A DNA stretch of 64,000 nucleotides from Solimonas sp047605265. GTDB taxonomy: Bacteria; Pseudomonadota; Gammaproteobacteria; Nevskiales; Nevskiaceae. Below, one piece after another: positions 35,297-45,136 of the stretch. Where the stretch lies: positions 1-64,000 of the forward strand of contig JASGFY010000009.1 in the NCBI GenBank assembly GCA_047605265.1, in the 5' to 3' direction. How positions within the stretch are numbered: position 1 is the stretch's first letter; the number at the start of each line of letters is the position of its first letter. The notes beneath the pieces are model-generated. The model was not told the DNA's origin and did not search any database. It worked only from the letters and a program-made list of their open reading frames with translations. The position numbers and the translations under genes are program-made.

Positions 35297-36766
35297 TCAG
35301 CTCTTGGCCGGCGTGATGTAGGCCTTCAGATCAGCCAGCGTGGCGACGCCCGGGCCGTGCAGCGCCGCGATCCGCTGCACGTCGAGCTTGAGCCGGTCGA
35401 TGTTGTCGTACAGGTTCGCGGCATACGGATTGACGGATGCCGGCGGCGGCGCGCCGGCGGTCAGCGGCGTGTACGCGTCGGCCTCGATGAGGATTTTCTC
35501 GGCCGGCAGGTAGACGAGCGCGAAGGCATCGTTGTGGCCGCTGCCGGCGATCGGATAGATCTCGATCGGCCGTTTCTCGTCGCCGAGCACTTTCTTGTCG
35601 CGGAACGTCTCGAAGTGCGGCGCTTTCGGGGTTTGCGAGAGACGATCGGGCTGCAGCGTGCGCCTCGCCGACCACGCCTCGCGGTAATACGCTTCGTTGT
35701 CGGCATGCGTGACGATCGTCGCATCCTCGGCGACATAGGTGCGCAGGCCGCCGGCGTGATCGAAGTGCGCGTGCGTGTTGACGAGGTAGCGGATCGGCTT
35801 GTCCGGGATCAGCTCGTGGACCTTGGCGATCACCGCCTCCGAGCGCGCTTCGTTGAGCGGCGCCTCGACGACGACGACGTGATCGGCCTCCTCGATCGCG
35901 ACGCTGTGATGCGTGCCGCCGCGCAGGTAGAACACGCCCGGCGCCAGCGTTTCGCTCGTCACCTGCGGCGGCGCGTTGTCGAGGCCGGCGGGAATGTCGA
36001 GCGCCAGCGGCGCGTTCGCGGTCACGGTGCTGATGTCGAGATCGAGCACGGGATAGCCGCCCTGCGAGCGCGCGATGTGCGCGGGGAAAGACAGGCCGCT
36101 GAAGTCGCGGTAGTCGGAGAACGTGGTTTCGACCAGCGTATCGCCGAGTACCGGATTGTCGATCCAGCTGCGCACCCGCGTGAGCTGCCTGCCGGCGTCG
36201 ATGAAGCCGACGTAGTGGTTCGGGCCGATGGAGAACGACACCTCGCTGCCGCCGTCGACCTGCCGGATTTCGGCGTGATTCGCCAGCGCCGCTTTGACGA
36301 AGCCCTGCGGCGTCTCCCAGATTTCGGTGCGGCGTTCCTCGACCGCGGCGGGCTGCGCCTGTGCCACCGGCTCGGCGCCCGGCGCGGCACCTTGCGGCGG
36401 CGCGAGATTCCACGCGGTCTCGCCGCTCAGATACTGATCCGGTTTCTGCTCGACTGGCTGCGGCCGTTCCCGCCCCGGTTCGACGATCTGCTTGCGCGTC
36501 TGCTGCACGCGCGCCGCCGGCTGGTCGTAATCGATCGTTGCGACGTAGCGCGACAGCTCGAACGCCGGCCACGCCGAATGCGGATTCGGCGCCTGCCCGA
36601 ACTGATACCAGCGGCCGGTGCCCGAGAACTCGATCGAATGCAGCTCCGCTGCACCGAGCGATCGGGCCGTCGCGTCGAGGCTCGCCTCCTGACGGTGGCA
36701 GCCGGCGACGAGCAGCGTCGCCGCCGCGGCGATGGCGGTCAGCGTCGGCTTGAAATGTTGAGACAT
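35297..36766 (-). CDS. Metallo-beta-lactamase-fold lipoprotein hydrolase
   Basis: 489 residues. The lipobox LLVAGC gives lipidation after residue 22, so it faces the periplasm. A unique region (about 30-270, with PEPR-type low complexity at 90-130) precedes the MBL domain, which has NTHAHFDHAGGLRTYVAEDA (HxHxDH), THADNEAYYREAW, IYPIAGSGHNDAFALVYLPA and ALHGPG. Two metal ions and a hydrolytic role are expected; MBL relatives include alkylsulfatases, quinolone hydrolases and sulfur dioxygenases. Start ATG 36766 with AAGGAAAG before it. It follows cytochrome c and a TonB receptor on one strand. Confidence 0.88.
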   Translation of the reverse strand: MSQHFKPTLTAIAAAATLLVAGCHRQEASLDATARSLGAAELHSIEFSGTGRWYQFGQAPNPHSAWPAFELSRYVATIDYDQPAARVQQTRKQIVEPGRERPQPVEQKPDQYLSGETAWNLAPPQGAAPGAEPVAQAQPAAVEERRTEIWETPQGFVKAALANHAEIRQVDGGSEVSFSIGPNHYVGFIDAGRQLTRVRSWIDNPVLGDTLVETTFSDYRDFSGLSFPAHIARSQGGYPVLDLDISTVTANAPLALDIPAGLDNAPPQVTSETLAPGVFYLRGGTHHSVAIEEADHVVVVEAPLNEARSEAVIAKVHELIPDKPIRYLVNTHAHFDHAGGLRTYVAEDATIVTHADNEAYYREAWSARRTLQPDRLSQTPKAPHFETFRDKKVLGDEKRPIEIYPIAGSGHNDAFALVYLPAEKILIEADAYTPLTAGAPPPASVNPYAANLYDNIDRLKLDVQRIAALHGPGVATLADLKAYITPAKS

Positions 36767-36809
36767 GAGACTTTCCTTGGTGATGATGTTCTGATTGGAC
36801 GACGCGTAT

Positions 36810-37154
36810 TCATTGCAGCTGCAGGATCCAGGCGATCGTGGCTTGGAGGTCGGCGTCGGAAAGCTGTTCGGGCGCCTTCGGCGGCATGGGTATGTCGCCC
36901 CACACGCCTTCGCTGCCTTCGCGCACGCTCGCGAAGAGCTGCGCGGCGGCATCCGGCACGTTGCGGTACTTCGCGGCGACCGCACGCAGCGGCGGCCCCA
37001 CCAGCTTCTCGTTGACGCGATGACAGCCGACGCAGCCGCCGCGCTCGAGCATCGCCTCGTCGGCCAGCGCCGGTGCGGCGACGGCGAGCGCGGCCAGACA
37101 GAGCAGCACGCCGGCGCACGCTGCTCGCCGCGCTGAAACGTTTCCGGTCGGCAT
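36810..37154 (-). CDS. Small class I cytochrome c (c551/c552 type)
   Basis: 114 residues with signal peptide ending APALADEA. GGCVGCHRVNEKLVGPPLRA is the haem site, and MPPKAPEQLSDADLQATIAW with the methionine ligand in IPMPPKA follows. It is a periplasmic electron carrier. It lies two bases after the TonB receptor stop and 43 bases before the MBL gene, all on the minus strand, so the three are probably one transcript. Its job may be to take electrons from a periplasmic oxidation of the imported substrate; this is inference. Confidence 0.9.
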   Translation of the reverse strand: MPTGNVSARRAACAGVLLCLAALAVAAPALADEAMLERGGCVGCHRVNEKLVGPPLRAVAAKYRNVPDAAAQLFASVREGSEGVWGDIPMPPKAPEQLSDADLQATIAWILQLQ

Positions 37155-37156
37155 GC

Positions 37157-39826
37157 TCAGAAGCGCAGCGCGAGCGTCGCGCCGAAGGTGCGTGGATCGC
37201 CGAGCGTCACAGTGGCTGGTGCCGTCGCGGAGTTGGCGCTCATACCGTTGAAATACTTCTCGTCGAACAGGTTCTTCGCCCAGACCGACAGGCTCACGCT
37301 GCTGTCGCTGCGGCGCAGGCCCAGCCCCGCGTTGGTGATGTAGTAGGTGCCCTGTCCGAAATAGACCGACGAGCGGGCATTGGAATAATCCTGTTTGCCG
37401 ACGGCCGATTCATTGGCATACCCGAAGACTTCCACGGGACCGCCCCAGAACGTGCCGGCTGGATGATTGGTGTCGAAGCCGACGGTCGCCGTGAAGCGCG
37501 GAACGCTGGTGATGCGCGTGCCCGACAGATCGACGGTTGATACCGAGTCCGTCAGATCGAGCGGCGCAGCCGCGCCGGCGTAGCTCACGTACTCAGCGCC
37601 CGTGATGGCACCGTTGGCGTACAGGTGCAGCGTACGGATCGGCGTCCAGTTGGTCTCCAGCTCGACGCCCTTCAGGCGTACCTTCGGGATGTTGCCGAGG
37701 TAGCTCTTGCTCACGGTCGTGGTGTCGCCGGCGGAATCCGTGTAGCTGACGTTCTGGGCGATGGAGCCCTGGTAATCCTTGATGTCGTTCCAGTAGAGGC
37801 CGGCGTTCACGGTCAGGGTGCGATGGAGCCATGCGCTCTTGAAACCCAGTTCGTAATCGAGGGCTTTCTCCGGATCGGTGATGACCTTTAGATTGGCCAC
37901 GGCGACGCCGCTGCTATAGACCGGCGTCGCGTCGGTATTGACCGCGCCGGACTTCTGGCCCTGGGCCACCGAGGCATAGACCAGGAAATCGTCACTCACC
38001 TTGAACGAAGGATTGACGAGCCACGATGGCGAGTTCTTCGATTTCGTGCCGGTGATCGGATCGTAGTTGCCGCCGGTATAGGTGATGATGTACGAGTCGC
38101 GCAGCGCAAGGTCCGATTCCGACAGGTCGTCGTCCGACGTGCCGGTACCATCGACGTTATAGCCCTTGACCCAGCCTTTGCGCCTTTCGTGCGTATAGCG
38201 GGCGCCGAGCGTCAGGTCGAGGCGCGGCGTGAAGTGTATGGTTCCCTGGCCGAACAGGGCGCCGCTGACCGTATCCGCGCGACCGTCGCGATCGTGCTCG
38301 AGGTCGTCGAGAATGTCCGAGTCGGTCGAGGTGCTGTTCGCATAGAAGACGGCGGCGTCCGAACCATAGATGTAGCGATAGTTCGCATCGCGCCAGTCGT
38401 GCAGGCCGTAAATGCCGACCTGCCAGTCGAAGACGTCGGACGGCTTCGACGCCAGACGGAACTCCTGCGAAAGCAGCTTGGCGTCGACGTCGTAGCCGGT
38501 GGCCACGATGTGGGTGCCGAAATAGCCCTGCGTGTTGCGGGGCCAGAGCTGGAAGCGGCGGTAGGCCGTGACCGAGGTGAAGGTGTAGTCGCCGACATCC
38601 CAGTTCAGTTCGTTCGAAATGCCGTACGTGCGCGACGGCAGGCCCGACGGATTGGTAGCGTCGCCGGTGTAAGGGTTGTAGTCGAGGTTGGTGATGCCGA
38701 ACAGGCTCGAGAGCTTGCTCGCATACGTGCTCGAAAAGGCGGTGCCGTCCGAATACGAGCTGATGAGCGGCGCGATGACGCCGGAGTAATTGTTCTGCTC
38801 GTGGGAATCCGTGCGCTCGACGATCAGGCGGCTGGTCAGATCGCCATCCAGCGCTTTGAACAGCAACTGCCCGCGCACGCCCTTGCGATTGGTATTGAGC
38901 ATGTTGAACGCGTCGCGGCGTTCTTCGTCGATGCGCGGGTACTGCTGGTTCGGAACCCAGCCGTCGTCCTTGTCCTGGTAGTAGCTGAGCCGGTAGGCGA
39001 GCGTATCGTCAATCAGTGCGCCGTCGCTGACGGCCTTTATCTGCGCGCCATCGTAGTTGCGCCCGCTGATCTCGACGTAATTCTCCGGAGTGAAGGTCGG
39101 CTCGTTGGTGCGGATCACGACCGCGCCGACCGTGGTGTTCTTGCCGAGCAGCGTACCCTGCGGGCCGCGTGCGACCTCGACGCTGCGGATATCGTACAGG
39201 CCGCTCCAGACGAAACCGACGTGCGTGTAAAAGACATTGTCGACGATGTAGCCGGCGCCGGATTCCGAGCCGTCGCCACCGCCGACGCCGCCGACGCCGC
39301 GAATCGATAGTGACGAGCTGCGGGGATTCTTGGTTTGCGGCGTGAAGTTCGGAATCTGCAGCGCGAAGTCCTGCAACTGATCGAGGTGTTGCGCCTCCTG
39401 GATCTCGCCGCTCACTGCGGACACCGACAGTGGCACGTCCTGAAGGCGTTCGTTGCGCTTGCGCGTCGTCACGAAGACTTCCGCGGTGCTGTCCGTGGCG
39501 GCGGCACCTGTGGCCAGCGTGCTGGTGCTGTCGTCTGCGGCCGCGACTTGCGTTGCCGGCGTGCCGGCAACGTTGGTCGCGCCGCCACTTGTGGCGTCAC
39601 TGATCGGTGACGTGGTCGTCACGGGGGCCACCGCCGATGTTTCCGTCGGTGTGCCGGCGGCCACCTCGGTGCCGTTCGCAACGGCGCCGGCATTCGCGGC
39701 AACAGCCAGCGTGCTGCCGAACAGAAATGCGGCGGCGGACATGCGCGAGAGGGCGAACGGCAGGCGCAACGGCGCCGGCGTGGCTTGTTCAGGACGTGAG
39801 GGGAAAACGGACGCGCGCGCGTTCAT
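37157..39826 (-). CDS. TonB-dependent outer-membrane receptor (receptor 1)
   Basis: 889 residues. After a long Ala/Thr/Pro-rich N-terminus, a TonB-box-like EVFVTTRKRNERLQDVPLSV leads into the plug (LSIRGVGGVGGGDGSESGAG, VEVARGPQGTLLGKNTTVGA) and a 22-strand barrel ending in the aromatic VTLGDPRTFGATLALRF. It takes up a specific ligand with energy from TonB. No siderophore markers are adjacent; the neighbours are a cytochrome c and an MBL hydrolase. Start ATG 39826 (MNARASVFP) matches the related receptor 2 start (MDARASKTF). A sigma-54 promoter candidate sits about 350 bases upstream, with a long leader. Confidence 0.93.
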   Translation of the reverse strand: MNARASVFPSRPEQATPAPLRLPFALSRMSAAAFLFGSTLAVAANAGAVANGTEVAAGTPTETSAVAPVTTTSPISDATSGGATNVAGTPATQVAAADDSTSTLATGAAATDSTAEVFVTTRKRNERLQDVPLSVSAVSGEIQEAQHLDQLQDFALQIPNFTPQTKNPRSSSLSIRGVGGVGGGDGSESGAGYIVDNVFYTHVGFVWSGLYDIRSVEVARGPQGTLLGKNTTVGAVVIRTNEPTFTPENYVEISGRNYDGAQIKAVSDGALIDDTLAYRLSYYQDKDDGWVPNQQYPRIDEERRDAFNMLNTNRKGVRGQLLFKALDGDLTSRLIVERTDSHEQNNYSGVIAPLISSYSDGTAFSSTYASKLSSLFGITNLDYNPYTGDATNPSGLPSRTYGISNELNWDVGDYTFTSVTAYRRFQLWPRNTQGYFGTHIVATGYDVDAKLLSQEFRLASKPSDVFDWQVGIYGLHDWRDANYRYIYGSDAAVFYANSTSTDSDILDDLEHDRDGRADTVSGALFGQGTIHFTPRLDLTLGARYTHERRKGWVKGYNVDGTGTSDDDLSESDLALRDSYIITYTGGNYDPITGTKSKNSPSWLVNPSFKVSDDFLVYASVAQGQKSGAVNTDATPVYSSGVAVANLKVITDPEKALDYELGFKSAWLHRTLTVNAGLYWNDIKDYQGSIAQNVSYTDSAGDTTTVSKSYLGNIPKVRLKGVELETNWTPIRTLHLYANGAITGAEYVSYAGAAAPLDLTDSVSTVDLSGTRITSVPRFTATVGFDTNHPAGTFWGGPVEVFGYANESAVGKQDYSNARSSVYFGQGTYYITNAGLGLRRSDSSVSLSVWAKNLFDEKYFNGMSANSATAPATVTLGDPRTFGATLALRF

Positions 39827-39841
39827 TACGATCGATGCTCC

Positions 39842-40163
39842 CAAGGCTCAGGCTCAAATTTCTGGTGGACGCACCGGACTGAATCCGATGCGAGCCGTCC
39901 GGGGGAGCAAGGAGCAGGCCGGTTCTCGCGACCCTTTCGCGATTTCACGGCCGGCGCGCGATGGCGCCGGATGCCCGGCGCGTCTGCGATGCCTTATTCG
40001 TCAAATATTTGCGGTAGTCGTTATCAGTTCATTCCGGATGGGTATTTACACGCCGGCGAGATCCGGCACTTCCGCTGCTGCTGAAAACGAAACACGGCAT
40101 GCGGCAGCCTGACCGCTTTCGCACAAACGCGTCGCCGACGCGGTGATAAGGATAGTGGCGAGA
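39842..40163 (-). other. Long conserved leader of TonB receptor 1
   Basis: This untranslated stretch between the predicted start of transcription (about 40163) and receptor 1 matches the leader of receptor 2 in patches: a perfect 21-base block at 39900-39920 (receptor 2: 43359-43379), a GTCCACCRGA block at 39861-39870 (43321-43330), GTTATCAGYTCAT near 40020 (43492) and a GCAGYCTGACC block near 40102 (43578). Spacing between blocks is nearly equal. See findings for the possible pairing with the ribosome site. Confidence 0.6.
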
Positions 40164-40174
40164 ACTATGGGCGC

Positions 40175-40190
40175 TGCGCGAAACGCACCG
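40175..40190 (-). promoter_or_regulatory. Sigma-54 promoter candidate of TonB receptor 1
   Basis: On the minus strand CGGTGCGTTTCGCGCA has GG and GC separated by exactly ten bases. It is a weaker match to TGGCAC-N5-TTGCA than the site before receptor 2 but sits at the same place in the aligned leader, and the central GCGTTT is shared. Confidence 0.45.
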
Positions 40191-40400
40191 CGGAGCCTTG
40201 CAGTGTGCTTGGAGAGCAACACAGCGTCGCAACAATTTCGAGGCTCTCCCGGAAGCCGTGTGGGCGGTTCATCCCATCGGCGGGCCTGGCCCGGATCGAG
40301 GACTTGAACCCGATAATTCACGCTCTGACGGCCGGCGCCTGGCCCGCGCGACGGTCGCCGAGGTCGTCACGCGGGTTGACGAAGCGCCGGAGCCGCAAGA
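40191..40400. other. Region between receptor 2 end and receptor 1 promoter
   Basis: About 210 bases without a supported gene. It continues the similarity to the region upstream of the receptor 2 promoter for a while (TTGCAGTGTG at 40199 and 43671; GGAGAGCAACAC at 40211, GGGGAGCGACAC at 43682), so upstream activator sites may lie here. Confidence 0.4.
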
Positions 40401-40436
40401 GCGGGCAGGGACAGCGCGCCTGTGCGCGCTGCCCGC
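40401..40436 (-). terminator. Hairpin downstream of TonB receptor 2
   Basis: GCGGGC...GCCCGC (outer, 40401-40406 with 40431-40436) and AGCGCGC...GCGCGCT (inner, 40413-40419 with 40424-40430) form a bulged stem 24 bases after the receptor 2 stop. No T-run follows, so intrinsic termination is uncertain. Confidence 0.4.
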
Positions 40437-40459
40437 CTCGTCCGTGTCCACGCCGAAGC

Positions 40460-43288
40460 TCACAGGCGCCCCGCGAAGATCACGCCGAACCAGCGCGGCG
40501 TGGTATCGAGCGTTCCGGATTGCCAGCCGTAGGCCTTGCCCTCGGCGTTGGACAGGTTCTTGCCGACCACCGAGACCGAGAAGCCGCCGTCCTGCCGGCT
40601 GATGCCAATGCCGGCGTCGACGATCGTGTAGTCGTGGATCCAGCTGTACTGGGACAGGGTGATGTCGCTGTTGTAGCGGCTGGTGTAGTTGGCGTTCAGG
40701 TCGGTGAAGAAGTCGTAACCGGCCAGCCACGGCAGGGGATGTCGGAAATCCACGCTCAGGTTGCCCGTGTATTTGGCCGCGCCCGGCAGGATCTTGCCCG
40801 AGATGTCCCGATACGCTGAATAGTCGTCGGCGCTCGGATCGATTTCCGAGGGCGTCGGCGAGTTCGGGAAGTCGAGGTACTTCGCGACGTTGTAGGCGGC
40901 GGACAGCGCGATGGTCGTATAGGGAATCGCGTTGTACGTGCTGTCGAGCTCAAGTCCGTAAACCTCGATGCTTGGCACGTTGGCGGCCGTGGAGACATAG
41001 ACCGGATTGCCGTCACCGTTGAGCTCGGTCGTGACTTCGTCGTAGACCGCGCTCGTCTGCTGATAGTTTTTCAGCCGCGAATAGAAAACGTCGACATTGA
41101 GCAGCAGCCCTTGTTCGCGGAAATTGGTCTTGAGCCCCAGCTCGAAATGATTGCCGGACTCGCCGTCGACCAGCATCGAGGCGGCGTTGATGACCTGCAC
41201 GATGCCCGGCTTCTCGCCGTGCTGGTACGAGAAGTAGCCGGTCGCCGTGTCGTTGAACTCGAAGCTCGGGCTGAAGACCCAGACGTACCGCTGCTTCTTG
41301 TACGACTCGCCCCAGAGCCTGCTGTAGAGCAGGCCGGTCTGCGCCTTGCGCAGCAGCTGCGCGTACGCCAGTTGCTCCTTCTGCGTATCGCTGAGCCCGG
41401 ACCACGTCGAGACGTTGAAGTATTTCAGCGCCGCCGCGTCGGCGGCCGTCTGCGCCGAAGCCAGGAGGGCAGTGTTGGTGGTGTCCGTCGTCAGTGCCAC
41501 ATCGCCCGACGCCACCTCCACGGCGCCCGCCGTGCCTTCGTCGACCGTGTAGCCGTTGAGCTTCCATACCGAGCTGCTGCCGGTGTTGTAGAAGGAGTCG
41601 AATCCTCCCAGCGTCTGGCCGCTGCTGGAGACGGAGGCGTTGAGCCCGCCGCCGTAGCCGTTGCTTTCGATGATCTTGAAGGAGCTGCCCTTGCGGTCTT
41701 CAAAGGCCACGCGCACGCCCGTCGTCAGCTTCACACGGTCGGTGATGTTCCACTTGATGTTGCCGAAGATGGATGTGCTGTGATTGTCGATCCATGCCTG
41801 GCCGAACGTGCGCAGTCCGGTCAGCGACTCTTGCAGCAGGTAACGGCCGTCGCCGTCGGTATCGAGCGCGGTGTACTGCGCATTGCTGGCGAACCAGGCG
41901 CCCGCATCGTCTCCCCAGCCGGTCTTGGAATCGACTTCATACGTGTGGTGCGCGTAGAACGCGCCGGCGGTCAGATCCGCCAGATTGCCGAGCTGCGAAT
42001 TGACGCGCAGTTCCTGCGTGAGCTGCTTGAAGCGCACGCCGCCGCCGCCCTGCGTGGAGATGTCGAAGGGCGTGCCCTCGTCGTTGCGCGCGTCGAAGTG
42101 CAGATCGCGGAAGCCGGTGATCGACGTCAGGGTCGAAGCATCGTTGAAGGCCCAGGTCTGCGTCAGGCCGACGCCGCGCGTGCCGGTGAGCAGCGGCAGC
42201 TGCGCGTCGCTGTTCTGCGTGCCGCTGTTGTAGTTCAGATAGTCGTCCGCCCAGTTGTAAGTCGTCAATTGGCCGAACCAGCGGCGCGCCAGACGGGATT
42301 TGGCGTCGAGCGCGGTGACGGCCACGCCGTCCGTATAGGTGGCCGGCGTCGAATGGAAGAAATTGAGGCCGTTGTCGTTCTCGTAGGTCTTGGGCTCCAG
42401 GTCCGCCGACAAATACACGGTGTAATTGTCGATGGGTTTGTACAGAAACTGCACCTTGCCCGAAATCTTCAGGCGGTCGGTGTAGGTCTGGTCATCATCC
42501 CAATACGTGTTCTTGTAATAGCCCTCCTGCTTGTCGACGTAGAACGTGCCGCGCCATGCGAGCTTGTCATCGATCAGCGGCCCGCCGATGGCGGCGGTGC
42601 CGAACAGTCCGTCGCGCTGTCCGACGCGCAGGGACCAGTCGGTGCTCGGCGTGAAGCTGGGCCGCTTCGAGTTCAGCGTCAGGTTGCCGAAGCTCGCATA
42701 ACCGCCGCCCTCCGTTCCCTGCGGACCGCGTGCGACTTCGACGGTGTCGACATCGACCCAGTCCCAGGCCGCCAGGCCCGGATACAGATAGGGGATGCCG
42801 TCGATCGTGATGCCGACCGTCGGATCCTGCGCTTCCGTCGAACCGCGCCGGCCGATGCCGCGGATGACCAGGCCCTGGCTGCGTGCATTGCTCGTGTTCT
42901 GGCGCGAGATGTTCGCGGCGCGGCGCGTGATGTCGCGCAGCGAGTCGGCGCCCACCACCGACAGCGTTTCTCCGGAAATGACCGAGACCGAAGCGGGAAC
43001 GTCCTGTTTGGCGGCCAGCAGGCTGCGGTCGCGGCTGGTGACGGTGACGGTTTCGATATCGTCTGGTACCGGCCCCGGCCCCGGCGCCGGTGCCGGTGAA
43101 TCCGCCGCCGTGGCGGCATCCGCGATCTGTTGCGAATCGGCGGGTGTGGTCTGCGCCGTTGCCTGCGCCGCCGCCTGTGCGGCAGCCAGCAGAAACCCTC
43201 CGCCGAGCACGGCGAACGAAACTTGCTTCTTCCTGATGGCCGAAACCACAGGATTCAAACCAAACGTTTTACTTGCGCGCGCATCCAT
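40460..43288 (-). CDS. TonB-dependent outer-membrane receptor (receptor 2)
   Basis: 942 residues. Signal region (QVSFAVLGGGFLLAAAQAAA) after a basic start, TonB-box-like IETVTVTSRDRSLLAAKQDV, plug with VIRGIGRRGSTEAQDPTVGI and VEVARGPQGTEGGGYASFGN, and barrel ending QSGTLDTTPRWFGVIFAGRL. The barrel has long loops with repeated Tyr/Asn, e.g. about residues 560-640. Start ATG 43288 (MDARASKTFGLNP) follows AAGGGAGCCAAC. It resembles receptor 1 in start and leader but the proteins differ in plug and loops, so they may bind different forms of one substrate. Divergent from the sigma-54 activator. Confidence 0.93.
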   Translation of the reverse strand: MDARASKTFGLNPVVSAIRKKQVSFAVLGGGFLLAAAQAAAQATAQTTPADSQQIADAATAADSPAPAPGPGPVPDDIETVTVTSRDRSLLAAKQDVPASVSVISGETLSVVGADSLRDITRRAANISRQNTSNARSQGLVIRGIGRRGSTEAQDPTVGITIDGIPYLYPGLAAWDWVDVDTVEVARGPQGTEGGGYASFGNLTLNSKRPSFTPSTDWSLRVGQRDGLFGTAAIGGPLIDDKLAWRGTFYVDKQEGYYKNTYWDDDQTYTDRLKISGKVQFLYKPIDNYTVYLSADLEPKTYENDNGLNFFHSTPATYTDGVAVTALDAKSRLARRWFGQLTTYNWADDYLNYNSGTQNSDAQLPLLTGTRGVGLTQTWAFNDASTLTSITGFRDLHFDARNDEGTPFDISTQGGGGVRFKQLTQELRVNSQLGNLADLTAGAFYAHHTYEVDSKTGWGDDAGAWFASNAQYTALDTDGDGRYLLQESLTGLRTFGQAWIDNHSTSIFGNIKWNITDRVKLTTGVRVAFEDRKGSSFKIIESNGYGGGLNASVSSSGQTLGGFDSFYNTGSSSVWKLNGYTVDEGTAGAVEVASGDVALTTDTTNTALLASAQTAADAAALKYFNVSTWSGLSDTQKEQLAYAQLLRKAQTGLLYSRLWGESYKKQRYVWVFSPSFEFNDTATGYFSYQHGEKPGIVQVINAASMLVDGESGNHFELGLKTNFREQGLLLNVDVFYSRLKNYQQTSAVYDEVTTELNGDGNPVYVSTAANVPSIEVYGLELDSTYNAIPYTTIALSAAYNVAKYLDFPNSPTPSEIDPSADDYSAYRDISGKILPGAAKYTGNLSVDFRHPLPWLAGYDFFTDLNANYTSRYNSDITLSQYSWIHDYTIVDAGIGISRQDGGFSVSVVGKNLSNAEGKAYGWQSGTLDTTPRWFGVIFAGRL

Positions 43289-43299
43289 AGATTTTGTTG

Positions 43300-43634
43300 G
43301 CTCCCTTAAGGCTCTGTATTTCCGGTGGACAGCGCCAGGTGCGTCCGGCGCGAACGGTCGGGGGAGCAAGGAGCAGGCCTTTTTCACGGCCTCGTCTGCA
43401 TTGTTTTCTGATTGTTTTAGACGGCAAGCGGTGTTTGCCGGCCGCCTGTTGCGTCCCGCGGTGCTTTGTCCGTCAGGCCGTTGCTGGCTTTGTTATCAGC
43501 TCATCACTTGTGGCTATTTGCCTGCGCCGAGGAGCGAAGGCGCTGCTTGTGTTCCGACTGCAACAGCCGAGTCCGCAGTCTGACCTGTTTCGTGCAATCA
43601 GCAGCTCGATATCGAGCTAAAGATAGTGGCTCTA
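43300..43634 (-). other. Long conserved leader of TonB receptor 2
   Basis: About 345 bases between the predicted sigma-54 start and the receptor ATG. It holds the blocks shared with receptor 1 (listed there). An open frame in phase with the receptor begins at 43387, but the shared conservation is of DNA, not of the peptide, so it is better read as a leader RNA. GC is lower than in the coding regions. Confidence 0.6.
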
Positions 43635-43645
43635 AATATTGGCTG

Positions 43646-43661
43646 TGCTTAAAACGCGCCA
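43646..43661 (-). promoter_or_regulatory. Sigma-54 promoter candidate of TonB receptor 2
   Basis: Minus strand TGGCGCGTTTTAAGCA: TGGC at -24, GC at -12, ten bases between GG and GC, and the AT-rich middle seen in real sites. The divergent gene 160 bases away encodes a sigma-54 activator. Confidence 0.65.
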
Positions 43662-43823
43662 CTAAATTTTGCAGTGTGGTTGGGGAGCGACACGGCGGTA
43701 CAGGCGGAAAGCTTCACGGGAAGCGTCACACAGGATGTCCGCGATCATGCCCATGGCGTGTTACCGCGGCAGCGGCCTTTTAAAGCGTCTTTTGGGAAAT
43801 AGAGGGAAGGGAGTTTAGGAGTA
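43662..43823. other. Activator/receptor intergenic region
   Basis: Spacer between the receptor 2 promoter and the sigma-54 activator start. It should hold activator binding sites and the activator promoter; I see GAAAGCTTCACGGGAAGCGTC (43708 onward) as an imperfect inverted GCTTCACGGGAAGC, a candidate enhancer-type site. TTTAGGAGTA before 43824 is the ribosome site. Confidence 0.4.
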
Positions 43824-44953
<1,130 letters not shown>

Positions 44954-44957
<4 letters not shown>

Positions 44958-45136
44958 GCATCCGCTTCCGACCGTCGCGCGCGTTGCAGCAGGATGCCCG
45001 GGACCGTGTTGCTCGCGCAGCAGCCATGACCGCGGTGGATTTCTATGCGATGCGCCGTGTTTCGCGCGCGTTCAAGGACTTGGGTCGTGTCCGTCGGCGT
45101 GGCGCGGGCCTTGCGTCGGAGGGCCTTCCGTCATGA
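44954..45136 (+). CDS. Possible 60-residue basic protein coupled by two 4-base overlaps
   Basis: The ATG at 44954 overlaps the activator stop (ATGA), and the stop at 45134-45136 overlaps the ATG of the next gene (ATGA) as well. The product is basic (about a quarter Arg/Lys), starting MSIRFRPSRALQQDARDRVA. I do not recognise it; Arg-rich frames also arise by chance in GC-rich DNA. The double overlap is typical of translation coupling in real operons. Confidence 0.35.

Noticed and set aside
35297..36766. Reading the MBL lipoprotein as an SdsA-type alkylsulfatase because of the sulfur context.
   Set aside because: It lacks the SdsA-type dimerisation and SCP-like C-terminal domains and has a lipobox and unique N-terminal half; only the MBL core is certain.
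40290..40325. GGGTTCAAGTCC on the minus strand (40300-40311) resembles a tRNA T-arm.
   Set aside because: The 5-bp T-stem does not pair properly and no D-arm, anticodon arm or acceptor stem can be folded around it.
40460..43387. Receptor 2 could start 33 codons earlier (43387).
   Set aside because: The extension lies in the leader shared with receptor 1, where the frame is not conserved, and ATG 43288 has a matching MDARAS/MNARAS start and a ribosome site.
43655..43675. Plus-strand GCCACTAAATTTTGCA looks like a sigma-54 site for the activator gene.
   Set aside because: The -24 and -12 elements are one base too far apart and the TGG is missing, so it fails the strict spacing.
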